A stretch of 64,000 bases of DNA from Phoronis australis (taxonomy: Eukaryota; Phoronida; Phoronidae): the NCBI GenBank assembly GCA_002633005.1, contig NMRA01000542.1, positions 60,001 through 124,000 of the forward strand, written 5' to 3'. The position numbers and the translations under genes were made by a program. Positions within the stretch are counted from its first letter, which is position 1. Every line of letters begins with the position of its first letter. Of the stretch, positions 1 to 12,300 are shown in pieces. Under the pieces are notes generated by a model that was not told the origin of the DNA, did not search any database, and saw nothing but the letters and a program-made list of their open reading frames with translations.

Positions 1-1955
1 CAAACTCTAAAAATATCTGGTGAGCAGGTTGAATTCTGTTTCAGTGACAGGGAACCACTTTCACATTTATTCTGTTTATCGCGTTCCAGGCTTCTTTAAA
101 GCTACTTTTCAGGCATTCTGTGGCCTTTGCAAAATAGTTGTTATGTCTCTTTTACAATATTTGATGGGATGTCCATTAATACCATAGGGTGAAATTCTGT
201 AATTACAAGTTGCGAAGTCTTTGAATCGCTTGGTTGGATTGTATCGTGTTAGTGCAACTAAATTCTGTTTTGTATGCCTTTACAAACCAACATGTCATTG
301 TTTGGAATTTTTTCTAAACTGACTCCTTGTTAGGCCATTGTTTGAAATGAGGTGTACAGTGTTTTGCCTATTGTTGTGCGTGCCACTTAAGACATTTTTA
401 TTGTCACAGTCATTATGTACATTTGCCAAGCAGCTTCCAAGTTTTGCCCCAGGATCAGTTGACGTGTCCATAACAGTTCCCACTTCATTATAATAAAAAG
501 AAAAGAACATTTATTTACCTACCTACTTACACTTAAAGGTGCTGTACTCAGCACTTAGTGATCCCAAATACGCATTACATGTACGACGCCCTTTGTTCTA
601 ATACACAGGACAGGTAGATGTTTTCACAAGCAAAAAATCCAAATTCATACATGGGATTACAGGGGGTCACGACCCAAATGGCTTCATTTGTTGTGTTACA
701 GGTGAAACCAAGGTGTCAACCAGTGGGGGAATAGGCTGCTCTTTCAGAGGTAGAAATATGCATTGCATTGCATAAGTGACCTACTTTTCAAAAGACTAGA
801 CACCCCTGAATTGATTACAAAGGGAAGACCAATTAATACATTACACATCCAGCAATGATATTTGATCTCTTTGCAAATTTCTTGGGGTCAGAATTACAAC
901 TCAAAATTAGGTTAGTTTGCCTGCACTACAATGATGAATATTATAAAACAATTAAGAATATGATATAGTGACTAGTATATTTCCATGTAAAGAAACTTGA
1001 GAAGTGCTTGACACAAGTGTTGCACTGTGGATAAATAACTTAGAATGGGAGTGGTGCAGTTCAATTTCAGGACGAGGCTAATATGAGTGGGGCAAAAGTG
1101 ACGAGTACTTAATTGAAAGTGCATGCCATTGGGCAGCACCTACTAGTCTTTTTAAGTAACTTGGTACATGACCCCAGTGATGTCTTGGCGAGTAATGAAA
1201 TGACTTGCTTGAATATGGTTACAGAAATCTGCCAATAGATGGCAGAACTGTGTGTTGGAATTGCAATGTTTCTGATACCCAACTGATTGCGGTTACATGA
1301 TGAACAAATAATTCATTGAGTGTTATCACTTGGTTCAACTATCTCGTGCATTCAGCATCCATAATTCACCTTCTTTTCCATTCCAGTTTACGGTGTAGTT
1401 GTGTTGTCTAATTGCGAGGCATAAGATAAAACTTAAACAGGGATTGTCACACTTCTGTCATCTGTGTTTTGTAGGAAGTTCTCGGTGCTCAGTATTTGTA
1501 GCAAGTTCTAGTTGCTCAGTATCTGTAGTAAGTTCTACTTGCTCAGTATCTGTAGTAAGTTCTAGTTGCCCAGTATTTGTAGTAAGTTCTAGTTGCTCAG
1601 TATCTGTAGTAAGTTCTAGTTGCTCAGTATTTGTAGCAAGTTCTAGTTGCTCAGTATTTGTAGCAAGTTCTAGTTGCTCAGTATTTGTAGCAAGTTCTAG
1701 TTGCTCAGTATTGTAGCAAGTTCTAGTTGCTCAGTATATGTAATAAGTTCTAGTTGCTCAGTATTTGTTTCTACATACCGAGCAATAACAAGAAATCAAA
1801 CTGTGTTCAGTTTTACGGCAAAACAGAGAATAGATTCAATTTAATGGCAAGTCACAATTTGTCACATCTCAAAACTTTCAAAATGTCACAGAGAAGTCTC
1901 AATTGTCAGTTTATTCATGGTGCTTTTTGCATGTATAAGTGGCATCAAGGTTTAC
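1..1955. other. Sequence downstream of CMTR1 exon 3, no gene recognised
   Basis: This lies on the 3' side of the last visible CMTR1 exon and is most simply intron of that minus-strand gene, because the methyltransferase domain has not begun by 1956. I could not identify the next CMTR1 exon here. A minus-strand open stretch at 295-510 resembles nothing I recognise. The only clear structure is the 27-bp minisatellite at about 1476-1770, listed separately. Confidence 0.4.
1476..1770 (+). repeat. 27-bp minisatellite, about 11 units
   Basis: Eleven tandem copies of a 27-bp unit containing the core gttctagttgctcagtat recur with period 27; one late copy has lost a T in a TTT run. Because 27 is a multiple of three, one frame stays open (repeating SSSCSVFVA), but nothing suggests translation: it sits in the presumed CMTR1 intron and on the opposite strand. 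Confidence 0.9.
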
Positions 1956-2108
1956 CTCTTCACTCTCCCACTCCACAGATGTCGCCTCAAATCCTCGCAG
2001 TGTCAGACCCAGACCACGGCGACCTCTCTGTTTAGATGCCTCAACAATTTCTGCTCTACCTTGGCCATATTTACCAAGACCTTTTCCTTTTTCATAACCC
2101 ATTTTTTG
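1956..2108 (-). CDS. CMTR1: CMTR1 exon 3 (G-patch)
   Basis: The acceptor ends ttgtag just right of 2108 and the donor gtaaac begins at 1955 (minus strand). The exon reads [18 protein letters not shown], then an [20 protein letters not shown]-type block and an acidic WESEE end. The glycine spacing is that of a G-patch, which in this family recruits the helicase DHX15. Confidence 0.9.
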
Positions 2109-3761
2109 CTACAAAGCAATGAATACAACTGATACCATGAACATAATCTCAAATTTCTTTACATCAACCAAATCCATACCTGCATGAATTTTTGTTTAAC
2201 ATGACTGTGTTACAGTGGTCTTCCTAATAATATAGTCCGATGTAGGATATTGTATTTAAAAAAAGGCTAAAGCCATTATGATTGACCTGATTTTAAAACA
2301 ACAATACAATGAGCATAGCTTGTCAATGTCTATTAGTGAGGTACAAAATTTTGAAACAGAATTGTGAGCATTACTTGACACTGAAGACGGCTGTGCTCTA
2401 TACAGCAATCCTACTTTTAGTATAATACAATACCATACAATATCATTCAATATCATACAATATCATACAATATCATACAATATCATACAATACCAACCTT
2501 AGCAAATGCTAAATATGTTTTACTGAGCTCATTTTTGTATTTTTGTATTCATTTACATATGGTAACCTACATTATTTATACTATGCAAATACACTTAAAC
2601 ATGGAATGTAAACTATTATCATCAGAAGCTGTCATGTCATCAAAAGCTCTAAATAGTTTGCAATAAAACTAGAGTATACCATCATCTTATTTGCAAAGCT
2701 GCTGTACAGACTGGCAGATGCATCTTGTGCTGTGCCTGTCTTGGCTTTTTTCGAAGGGGGCTGCCCTCCACCACCAAATCCTGGGTGATAGCTAGCATCA
2801 CTCCCACCATCCTTTGGGTCCAAGTCATTTTCTTCTGAATCTACTTGGTCTGAATCTGAAATCAATGGGAAATATTCTACATAATATATTACATATTACA
2901 CAAAAGGATCTTTTGCTTGACCACATTTTTAATTATGGTGTACAAGACGGGGCAAGTTGACAGGGACAAAACACAACTTGTTTCATTCAAGGACATTTTA
3001 AGACATTCGTGTGAATTGTTTGAATATCACACCACACAATTCCACGATTGCAAAAAATATGAACAGCTGGAAAACATGTCATTGTATTAAACCCCTGCCT
3101 TTCATCAGAAAAACAACTTTTAATTTAGTTTCATTATGTAATTGGGTCTCAAAGTGTTCCTTAGTCAAATTAGAAGTGACTTCAGGGCTTCAAAAGAGAT
3201 AGTAGTTCGTTATTGCTTGATACACGGCTCCAAAAGTTGGCTTATCGTGGCACATCACTTTAGTAGGAGAAGAGCGAGGCATTCCGTAGCAGTAAGTGGT
3301 GTAAATCAAAACTTCAGTTCTTGGACAAACGAGGGTTTATTACCGATTTAATGAATGAGCAGCTACTTTGTTGTGGTATCAGATCTGGTTGGTTTTCAAA
3401 TTTGAGATGACAATGTCATATTTACCCTATGACAGTGTCATAAACATCAAAGCTATGACATTCAAGCCAAATAATCATTTACAGGGGAAGGGGGGGAGGT
3501 TCAGAGTTTGAGATCCAGATTGCTCCACTTAACAACGGGCATAAACTGGTTGTACATTTAATATCCGGAACTCCTGCATTGTAGCGTACATGGTAGAGTA
3601 TATGATGGTAAGTGCTTCAGGGTTCAGGTCAAATTCAAGTCGACAGCAATCAATGAGGTCATGCTTCAGTAGATTTTGAACACTGGTGAATATAGTCAGG
3701 AATAAATGCTATTTATAAACCAACCACTGTCTGATAACCCTTGAGATTCAAATCGCTTCAT
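1956..3761 (-). CDS. CMTR1: Cap-specific mRNA 2'-O-methyltransferase 1, 5' part of gene (partial)
   Basis: CMTR1 methylates the ribose 2'-O of the first transcribed nucleotide of nuclear mRNA, turning cap0 into cap1. Three coding exons are visible on the minus strand: 3761-3725, 2855-2680 and 2108-1956. They encode an acidic, disordered N terminus with a probable basic nuclear-localisation patch (PPSKKAKTG), then a G-patch domain containing [15 protein letters not shown] and [12 protein letters not shown]. Both are very close to the same segment of vertebrate CMTR1 as I know it. Reading phases agree across both introns (one base plus two at the first junction, whole codons at the second). The FtsJ/RrmJ-type methyltransferase, guanylyltransferase-like and WW regions must lie left of the window. 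The start exon is inferred from frame, the acidic SDSDSDQ junction and its place next to the promoter. It is less certain than the G-patch exon. Confidence 0.88.
2421..2495. repeat. 10-bp microsatellite
   Basis: About seven tandem copies of tatcatacaa, with small variants at both ends, in CMTR1 intron 2. Confidence 0.9.
2680..2855 (-). CDS. CMTR1: CMTR1 exon 2 (acidic linker and NLS)
   Basis: The acceptor gatttcag precedes 2855 and the donor gtatac follows 2680 (minus strand). The 176-nt exon completes a split codon, encodes an acidic stretch, a glycine-rich stretch and PPSKKAKTG, and ends in [10 protein letters not shown]. That aligns with the residues before the G-patch in vertebrate CMTR1. 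Confidence 0.8.
2856..3724 (-). other. CMTR1: CMTR1 intron 1
   Basis: An 869-bp intron between the proposed start exon and exon 2. I see no other feature in it. Confidence 0.55.
3725..3761 (-). CDS. CMTR1: CMTR1 exon 1, proposed start codon
   Basis: ATG at 3761-3759 opens [12 protein letters not shown] and splices at a gttggt donor after one base of a codon. Exon 2 supplies the other two, so the frame continues as [10 protein letters not shown]. Vertebrate CMTR1 also begins MKR and has an acidic serine-rich N terminus. The assignment is inferred; the donor is not strong. Confidence 0.5.
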
Positions 3762-3884
3762 TTTTTTAGATGAAAACACGTGAATATGAGCGGTTATGTC
3801 ATTTCTTAGAAAACGCAAGTCGCGCGGGTCCGTCAGCTGTGTGGTCCCGAAATGACAACATAGTTCAGCGACGTCTACCGGCAA
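3762..3884. promoter_or_regulatory. Probable bidirectional CMTR1/MTFMT promoter
   Basis: The proposed CMTR1 start codon points left and MTFMT points right. Between them is a locally CpG-rich stretch (3815-3880, including cgcgcgggtccg and cgacgtctaccgg) in otherwise AT-rich DNA. A plausible plus-strand donor (CCGGCAA followed by gtaaat at 3885) could end a non-coding first exon of MTFMT. No TATA box is evident. The assignment is inference from gene orientation and composition. Confidence 0.45.
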
Positions 3885-5831
3885 GTAAATGTTTTAACAA
3901 AAGAAGCAATTTGATATAAATCTTTTTAATAGTGTATTAAATCTTCGAACTTCGTCCACATTCATCAAACCTCAGTTTACTGATGCATTGCGTATTGAAT
4001 CCAGGTGCATTTGTGTTTGCTGCGTCAGTAGCCGTAAACACTTTGCGGCAGTCGTAAAACCGGCATTGCACTTGGAATGACTTCGTAGAGCAGAGACCGT
4101 CTTTCCTTAGAGTTAGATGCAGTACAAGGTGTAAGCTGGCGAGCAAGCCTAGTTGCATGTGTAAATGCTTATTTACAGAAGGGTTAGACTATGTGTCTCG
4201 TTGCAAAGAGTGGTGAGAACAGACTTCTGAGCCATAGACTTCACACTGTGACTGTGTAAAACACCACGTAATGCTGTAATGGCTGTGTACGACTGAACAT
4301 CAGCCTGAGAACACAGGGTCAGGACAGCAAATGAATGCTGTGGATAACCCGGCCCTTGTATCATCTTCTCTAAACATTCATAATTAAAGAATAAATCCAT
4401 AAGATCGCTAAACGTTGCATTTTAATAATTCAGTGAAATAAAAGACATGCTCATAGTCATATACAAACTAGAAAGTAGCCCAGCTGCATTAAACAAAATA
4501 TGGACTGATTATATTCCTAGACTCAGGCTAGACTTTTGAAGTTTTTTGCCAAAATGACTTAAGCATCTGAAAACTATCAGCAAAACTTGCTCAGATATTT
4601 GGTTTGCTGGTAGGAAGTACCAAAAAGGTACAATGTAAAACCAGTTCTGATAATTTGTTGTGTCATGACTCATGTATGTAACCTTGTTCAAGAAGTTGAT
4701 TGAAGGATTGGCAAAAAAGAAATCGACCTATAACTATTTCATGACGCCGAAAGCTGACTCATATTGATACACAAATTTAACAGTGGTGCGAACAATTTTC
4801 TTGACTAGCTACCGCAACTAATTTCAGAAAGAGCATTATAGTTTTCAGTGACATTAATTTTGTGTCAGATTTTATTCTACAATAGCCATTTTTTACTCTC
4901 ATTATCCAAAGCTTTTGTTAATATAAACAGCTTTTCACCAAAGATATTCTGTCAGATAAAATTCTTCAACATGATTCACTACATGTTTATCTGGGTATGG
5001 ACTTCTGTGATATATTTATGGAAGTCTGTGTTGGTGCATTCCACGGTATTGGCTTTTTTTACAGATGTGACATTCAGAGACTTTAAATTCCAATATAAAA
5101 TTAGTGAAGCATCACAGTTGTAAGAAATTCTAAGTAAACCTATTTGATGGAAGTACTTCAGGTATAAAAAGTTTTTAATTCTGCACATTGTAACGGTGTC
5201 AGTACTAAAATTTACTTTTAATTAGTGTTACCAATGTGACCGAAAATGCCATGGTCAATATGCTAATGGTGGTTTGTCTAAAAATTCTGTTCTGTCTTTC
5301 ATATTATGGAACTAGTTTCCCTATAGATAATTTAACTACTTGTTTGGCTATAACATGAAGAAAAGATTTTTGAACTAAAATCAAGTCTTTGTATAACGAT
5401 GAGCAATTTAAAAAAAAAATGTAGTTTAAGAAATCAAAAAAGCATCCATTTTTGGGAAGAGATAAATACAAAGTGTGTAAAATAAGAGATAATTACTTAC
5501 TAGTAATTATTCTGAATATTGTGAGCTGAAGTGTGTTTCAAGTTAGCTAGCTAATGGTGAGGGGAGAAGACAGTTTCTCTTCTCTGTGAATGCTTTGTCT
5601 TATAAACTGGTTTTAATCTCACCACATACATGATGCTGGCTAATAGTTAGATACATGGGTCCCTGATTTGAGAACCAGCTACTCCCCTGAACAACGCTGG
5701 TTATTCTGTGACAGTAAGTAGTTCTCAAATCAATTTTAAATCATGGACCCACCTATTACCCAGTGCTGACTTGCAAAAGATGTCTGTTTTCCTTGTGTTA
5801 GTATTTTCCAATCACTTCTTTGTTGTTTCAG
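3885..5831. other. Presumed 5'-UTR intron of MTFMT
   Basis: The first coding exon of MTFMT starts directly after a strong acceptor (tttgttgtttcag ending at 5831) with untranslated bases before the ATG, so at least one upstream non-coding exon exists. This interval is probably that intron. It holds short unrecognised open frames and an inverted repeat at 5657-5750, but no gene I can support. Confidence 0.4.
5657..5750. repeat. Short foldback element
   Basis: The left arm gggtccctgatttgagaac is mirrored on the right by gttctcaaatca...catggaccc, with a 45-bp centre. It would form an imperfect hairpin and looks like a small MITE-type relic. Confidence 0.55.
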
Positions 5832-5850
5832 AAAATGATACCATAACAAT

Positions 5851-6336
5851 ATGTTAAGGTCAAGTCAGCTTCATAGACTGTCAACATTCCAGTCAGTGTC
5901 CTGGAAGACGGGGGTAACTGGCACTACAAATGAAGTAGCCTTCAGATTACCAGTCACTATTGGATTGTCAAACTTCTTCAGCTGTGGTGCCGCCGGACCA
6001 ACCAAATCAGTTTTACCCATCAGCAAACTTGTGTGCTTTTTTTGTGTTCAGTCAAGACTGTGTTCCTATTCTGTGTCGACAAGGAACACCTATGTAGCAC
6101 TTTCTCAACACTATGCGCGCTTCATTTCCAAACGGCATTGCAGTCGATGTACTTTCATTGACCGGACTGTCCCACCAGGCTTTCGGAGTCACCCTCCTTG
6201 GCGAGTGCTATTCTTTGGCTCTGATGAGTTCTCAGTACGACACTTAGATGCCTTGGTGCAAACTGGATTGTCCTCTGAGAGTAATAGACTGATAGACACT
6301 CTAGAGGTGGTTACTAATAGTGTGAACCACAGGAAG
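5851..6336 (+). CDS. MTFMT: MTFMT coding exon 1
   Basis: The first ATG after the acceptor at 5831 is at 5851. The exon holds exactly 162 codons and ends at a gtaatg donor. It carries the long N-terminal extension and the first strand-loop of the formyltransferase fold (VLFFGSDEF), then LIDTLEVVT, which matches the family. Confidence 0.88.
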
Positions 6337-9300
6337 GTAATGTTTTTTACTTGTTTGCTGCTCAGTGAACACCATAAAGAATTTGCATTCAGTGCCTTTT
6401 TCTGGTCACCTGTCAACAGTGACGTTGGTAGAAACTGAATTTATTTGTTTCTATGTTTTTTCGTCATAGTTTAAATTTACTCAGAATATCTAAAAGTTAA
6501 GTTTTTGATGGAGTATGATAACCAGGGACAGATTATTATAACATTTCAGGGAAATCAGAAGTACTGTTACGTGTATTGCTATCATGCAGTGTATGTCAAT
6601 AAGTAACGTTGCATTTTTTTTTCTGTGGTAGAACTTCAATTTTTCATACCGTCAGTGCGCTGTTATGTCTGCCATGTTCCTTCTGTTGTCAGCTTAAATA
6701 GAGCTCAGTGATGCTGTACACCCTGTTGCAGGTAGTAGTCTGATACCCATATTTTGAGACTATTATTCTGTTGTAATTTTCAGCCACCGTCAACTGTTCA
6801 TGAATACGCTGTGACTAAAGGTCTCACTATTCACCACTGGCCTCTTCATCCAGTGCACAATAAGTACGATGTAGGCGTTGTTGCTTCCTTCGGTCACCTC
6901 ATCCCTGCTGATGTCATCCACATGTTTCCCTAGTGAGTATCGCTGTCTATTTCCCAGTAAGTAAAGATAACCATTGTTAATGTGCGGTAGGACTTTATCA
7001 GTCATTTCTGAGGCATGGCGTTTCAAAATTAGCCAAATTTGGGCTATTTCCAAGGGTCCTACATAACCCGTCCCCAGTTGCCAACCTTTAGCAGTAAGTG
7101 TTCAAATTTTGAAGTTAATGTTTTCAGCATTGGATTGTGATTCAAAATAATTTGTCAGGTGGCGTGGAAAAGCTCTGTTGATACTAAGGTAACTAGTTGA
7201 GCTTGCGTTGCCTACCTCGTCATTTTCAGGTGCTCAGTTTTGAATGAAGGAACTTATGGTGAAGTCCCTCTTGAAAATACAGGCATAAAGTATTGTGTGC
7301 ATTGTTAGTTTAACTTATGGTTATTGTTGCTTACCATGTACACATGCATCCTATTAGAGAGAGTGAGTTTGGGAAAACTAATTTCAGAACTCAAGGTTTT
7401 ACTTTATTATTGAAAGTAAAAAAATCAAAAGAATTGTAATACTTGGAACTCCCATCACCAATCCCTAAAATGTTAAAACTTAGTTATTTGATTTCATTCT
7501 AGTGGCATTCTTAACGTTCATCCCAGTCTGCTCCCTAGGTGGCGTGGTGCATCACCCATCACGCACACGGTGCTAAATGGAGATGAGATCACGGGTGTTT
7601 CCATAATGGAAATCAGGCCCAAAAGGTACGTAACAAAACATGTCACTTTGGTGGTTAATTCTGTGAACCCTACCTGAGTTATCTAATGATGACATGTCAC
7701 ACAAGCGTGTCAGTGCATTAACTGTACATTTACTTGTCACTAATCAAAGTCTGTGGATATATCTGTGTTGTTGACGAATTAATGTATCTCTTTAAATGTC
7801 AGCAGATTTTAGCTTTTCTCAGTAATTGAAGATTCTTTCTTTTGTAGACTGTGCTTTGTGACAATTCTTGAATTGTGACAGCTTGTGCAGCAGAAATTGT
7901 GGTAGTGTAATCAAAGTGTAGTGAGTGTTTGTAAAGTTCACATGACACTCAACTGGGAATAACAAAATGTCTAATCTCCAGTGATAACTTAGGCAATGTT
8001 CTGTTAAACAAGAACGCCTATCTAATTATTGTTAGTTTGGAGCAAGATGTATACACCAATATTGAGGGGAAGCTGTGTCTAATGCATGTGTGCAGGGTAT
8101 ACCTACTGACTCCGCACAGGCAAATGTGTCTAATGCATGTGTGCAGGGTATACCTACTGACTCCGCACAGGCAAATGTGTCTAATGCATGTGTGCAGGGT
8201 ATACCTACTGACTCCGCACAGGCAAATGTGTCTAATGGATCTGTGCAGGGTATACCTACTGGCTCCACACAGGCAAATGTGTCTAATGGATATGTGCAGG
8301 GTATACCTACTGACTCCGCACAGGCAAATGTGCCTCAGGTGGCGACATCCTCAAAACCGGCCTCGGGTTCCTGCCAAAATGTTATTCAACACGTGTTGAA
8401 TATTTATATGGGTTGTTCAACTGTTGTATTGGCCATGTCAGTCTGATAAATAAATGTAGTATAAAAATATTCATGACATCTTATGAAAGTATATTTTCTT
8501 CCACTTTGCAGTTGATCTGGAAGTTTCTTACATATTTTGTATCAGTGACTGACATTTTTTCTTGTTTGTTCTCTGTTTGTGGTTGATGTGAATTGACCTA
8601 TCGCAAGGTCCAGAAAACTACAAGACAGTGTTCATGGTACAAAACTGGCGGAGCATTGTTGTTTTTGCATTTTCACGCTTCCTGATTAGCTGAACTACTT
8701 GACTTGATTGATATGTCTCAGCTATTGCGATAGTTTGTGTTCTTACTAACTGTAAAGACCACAAATCGTTGCAAGTAACAAAAAGTATGACAGTTTGAGC
8801 TTCGAAGGTTTCCTCAAACTGTCACCAATTTGAGGATTTCAACAGTTTTGCTGTGTGGATGGTTTGTGTTAGTGGTTTTACAGTGCCTGTTATCCAATAT
8901 AGCTGAGACTTACTGAATTCTTGTTGAACACTGTCACTGATGGTGCCATTATGGAATAACTTGCCATTCCTCAGCAACAACGCTTCTCAGCTTTCACACT
9001 GAAATTAGTGAATGTGAACCCTCAGTTCACCCACCGACTCCGGCTGAGCCTGGGGCTGGGAGACAATTTAACTCATACTTCTCACTCGGTATTTTTTTCA
9101 TTTTAATTAACTTGTATTTCCCAGGCAAAATTTGTAAATACCACACGACTGCAACAACTGTAGTCCATGTCTGAATATTAAACTGTTCGTCTTACAGGTT
9201 TGATATCGGACCTCTGCTCATGAGCCAAAGGTTTTATGTCCCACCAAGAGTGACAACAAATCAGCTTGCCAGTATCCTTGCCAGTCTAGGTGCCCACATG

Positions 9301-12300
9301 GTAAATCTGATGTTCTGTATTCTCAATTGGCTATTATAACACGATTGTTGCTCTCATGAAGACACCTTTTCTTAGTTCAATAAATGACATCCTAGAGTCC
9401 AAAATTTGATGGAAGGTAAAGTTGCAGCTAGCGTTTACTAGTTTCTGATTCAGAAATCGCAATGAACGTTCATTTGAATATTATTTGTTGTGTTCTGTAA
9501 ATCATTGTACATTATATTCGAATATGACCTTATATTCAGGATCATTTGTTCTTAAGTGGCGTAAAACATGAAAACAGACTAAATTGCAAAATTCAAGGTG
9601 GTTCTCTACCACTGACACAAAAATCAAACTGTTCACCAGGTATTTTTATGGTTTGTTTGTAAAGATTTTGGATTACTGCTCATGTCAAAGCATTTTTCCT
9701 TTAGTTTCAAACTTCGTCAGGTGCTCGTCACTTCGTCGATTTTTCTCCCACAAGGCAAAGCACTTCATCTCCTTATTTGGTATGGCAAGACATAAATGTA
9801 TCACATTTCCCTTACATGGAAAATGTGACCTCTGACATGGGATGTAAGATTTCAAGCAGTAGCCAGTCCAACTTCGTTGAGCGCATGTGCGCATATATAA
9901 TATTAGGGGTGGAGAATTTGAAAACTACAGGATTGAACTAGTTTATATTTCGTCTGTTTTTCAAAAATAGTGAATGTGGCAATTTTTTATAGAAATAAAG
10001 TGAATAATTCTCATGTTAGCATCTCCAAGAAGTAGATTCACCATGATCTGTTTAAAAGGTATTTTTATGAGTTTCATGCTTCTTTAAATGCTCTCACAAA
10101 ATGCATTATTTTGCCTAAAAGACGATGACATTCTATACAAGGTTTTATGGTGTAAAAGTTTGGTGCTTAAAACAGCTCTGTAGAAATCTTGTATCAAACA
10201 ATGTTCACTTAATAATCATGGGTCCTACATTTTGAAGATCAGTTTGATGCCTGTTTTTTCAGTGGAGAAACCTGGTTCTCGAAATGCAAGGCCCCTTTAA
10301 GTGACTACAACAAATAACAAAAATATATCATTTCTGTTGACAAGCTACCGTTTGTGTTAAATTTTACAGCTTCTGCATACACTTGAAAACTTGCCTTGGC
10401 TGGAAATAGCTGAAAAAGAACAGGCAAAAACGGGCATTACCTACGGTATGTTAGCTAGAGGAGTAACGACATTCTCATGGTACTAATAGGTGAATTGTTG
10501 AAATATCATGATACAAAGCAAATTTATTTATCGTTGATGTCTTGTAATCTTAGTGTAGATGAGCTTATAAAATTTTTGATGCTTAGTAGACGAACAACAC
10601 ACAACAGTGGTTGAAAACGTGAGAGTTCTGTGTGTTTATAATATCAGGCCCACTCCCTCAAACTCTGGATATATTTGTCAGTTCTGTGGAGAAGAACAGC
10701 AGAGCAGATCACTGACATAACAAAAATATACAAAATGATGCCTTAAGACTGTCATGTTGAATCTTTGTGCAGATATGAATGAGCAAGGGAAACACTTGTA
10801 CATCTTATCAAAAGTTCAAAAACACAATTATGACTAAGTATGTAATATGTAATACCTGTGGCAAGAGGAGCTGCACTAGGGGCTGAAATGTTGACTACTT
10901 GGATCATGAATTGAGTTGTAGTTTTCATTTTCAACTTTTTCCTGATGAGTCATCATGCGGTGCTGTCCTGTGTGCAGCTCCTCTAACACAGGTTTTTGGC
11001 CAGCAATGACTGAAGGCTCTAACAACTTCAGCAAAGTATGCATTTCATTCTTAATATATCAAGTAGCGATACTGTGTCCTTTCTAATATTTTTCCGACCT
11101 TGTGTGTAGAAAGTGTAAAGGTACAGCTGAAGAAAATGCAAAATTATGGAGTGCATCCCCCAGTCAACTAATTTTGATTTGTTTTTGATGTGCATTTTCT
11201 CCAAAATGTTTAAAGCCTTAGTGCCATATGACAGGCAGGGATATTCCTGACCAGGTTTGAGCCTGTGACCTTTGGGCACACCTGATGATAAAAAGTGTGC
11301 CTTTCTCAAAACGTTGTGCCCAGCAGACTTAGTATAATTAAAGCGGTAACATGAAACAGAAACCCCAAGGGCAATCCAAATAAGAAAAGTCATGTTCATG
11401 TAAAAGTTGCATTTTATTTAAAAATTCTATACCGAAAGGCAATCTGACAAAGACTTCAAAATAGACTGTTCAGATGTGGTGGAATAAGAACACACTGGCT
11501 GTAAGTTGACTAGAATCTTGCATTTTTGGAAGAGTGTTGCGTTTTGAAGGATGTGCCTAGGGGCGCACTGCTGAAATTTTCTTAATGTGCCTTTTTGTTT
11601 TGTTTTTTCATTTATGTTTTTATGCGCTAATCTGCTTGATAACAACATTGACCTCTGATCATTATGGGCGGCACTCCAACTGTTGAAAAATGTTGTAATG
11701 CCAACGTGTTAAAGCATAGACTCATGCTTTGGATCATTTGTGGATATTGTGGCTATGTATTTGACAGATGTGTTGTGCTTTTCAGCTCATAAGGTCCTGC
11801 CCGTCATGGCCAACATTGACTGGAACAATCAGACATGCTTTAACATAGACTGCCAATACAGAGCCCTTTGTGAGACGGTAAGTAGGCTTTACACTGTGGT
11901 GGCAAGTACAAGCTGTTTCATGTAGCAAATTATCTGTTGATGGCATCCCGAACGGTCATTGAATCGTATTACATTTCAGTGTGGTAATTTAATTGTCAGG
12001 TTTTAAAAGATTACCCATAAGTAATGCTCATTGTTACGCTGCTTAGTTGGTGAAATGATGGGGGGATGTCGAGTCTGGAAATTTTGGTTAATCAGTATCA
12101 ATTACAGTTCTCTTGGCTCGAGCATTTCCAGTTACCATATGATGTTCAATAATGTATTGGTAGGTAACCATGAGGCCACAGGACAACTTTCCACCCTCAT
12201 TATGTGCTATTACTATAGGAACTGTCTTTTTATTGGGTAGTTGAGACTATGTGTATTACTGGGTCCATTCAAGTGGTAAAATATTGAGTAAAGATCCCTT

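Noticed and set aside
295-510. Possible further CMTR1 exon on the minus strand
   Set aside because: The translation does not resemble the region following the G-patch in CMTR1, and the borders are not convincing.
1399-1716. 105-codon Ser/Cys/Val repeat protein
   Set aside because: It is produced entirely by the 27-bp minisatellite in an intron, antisense to CMTR1.
8032-8446. Three overlapping 78-123-codon open frames
   Set aside because: All arise from the 51-bp repeat within a confirmed MTFMT intron.
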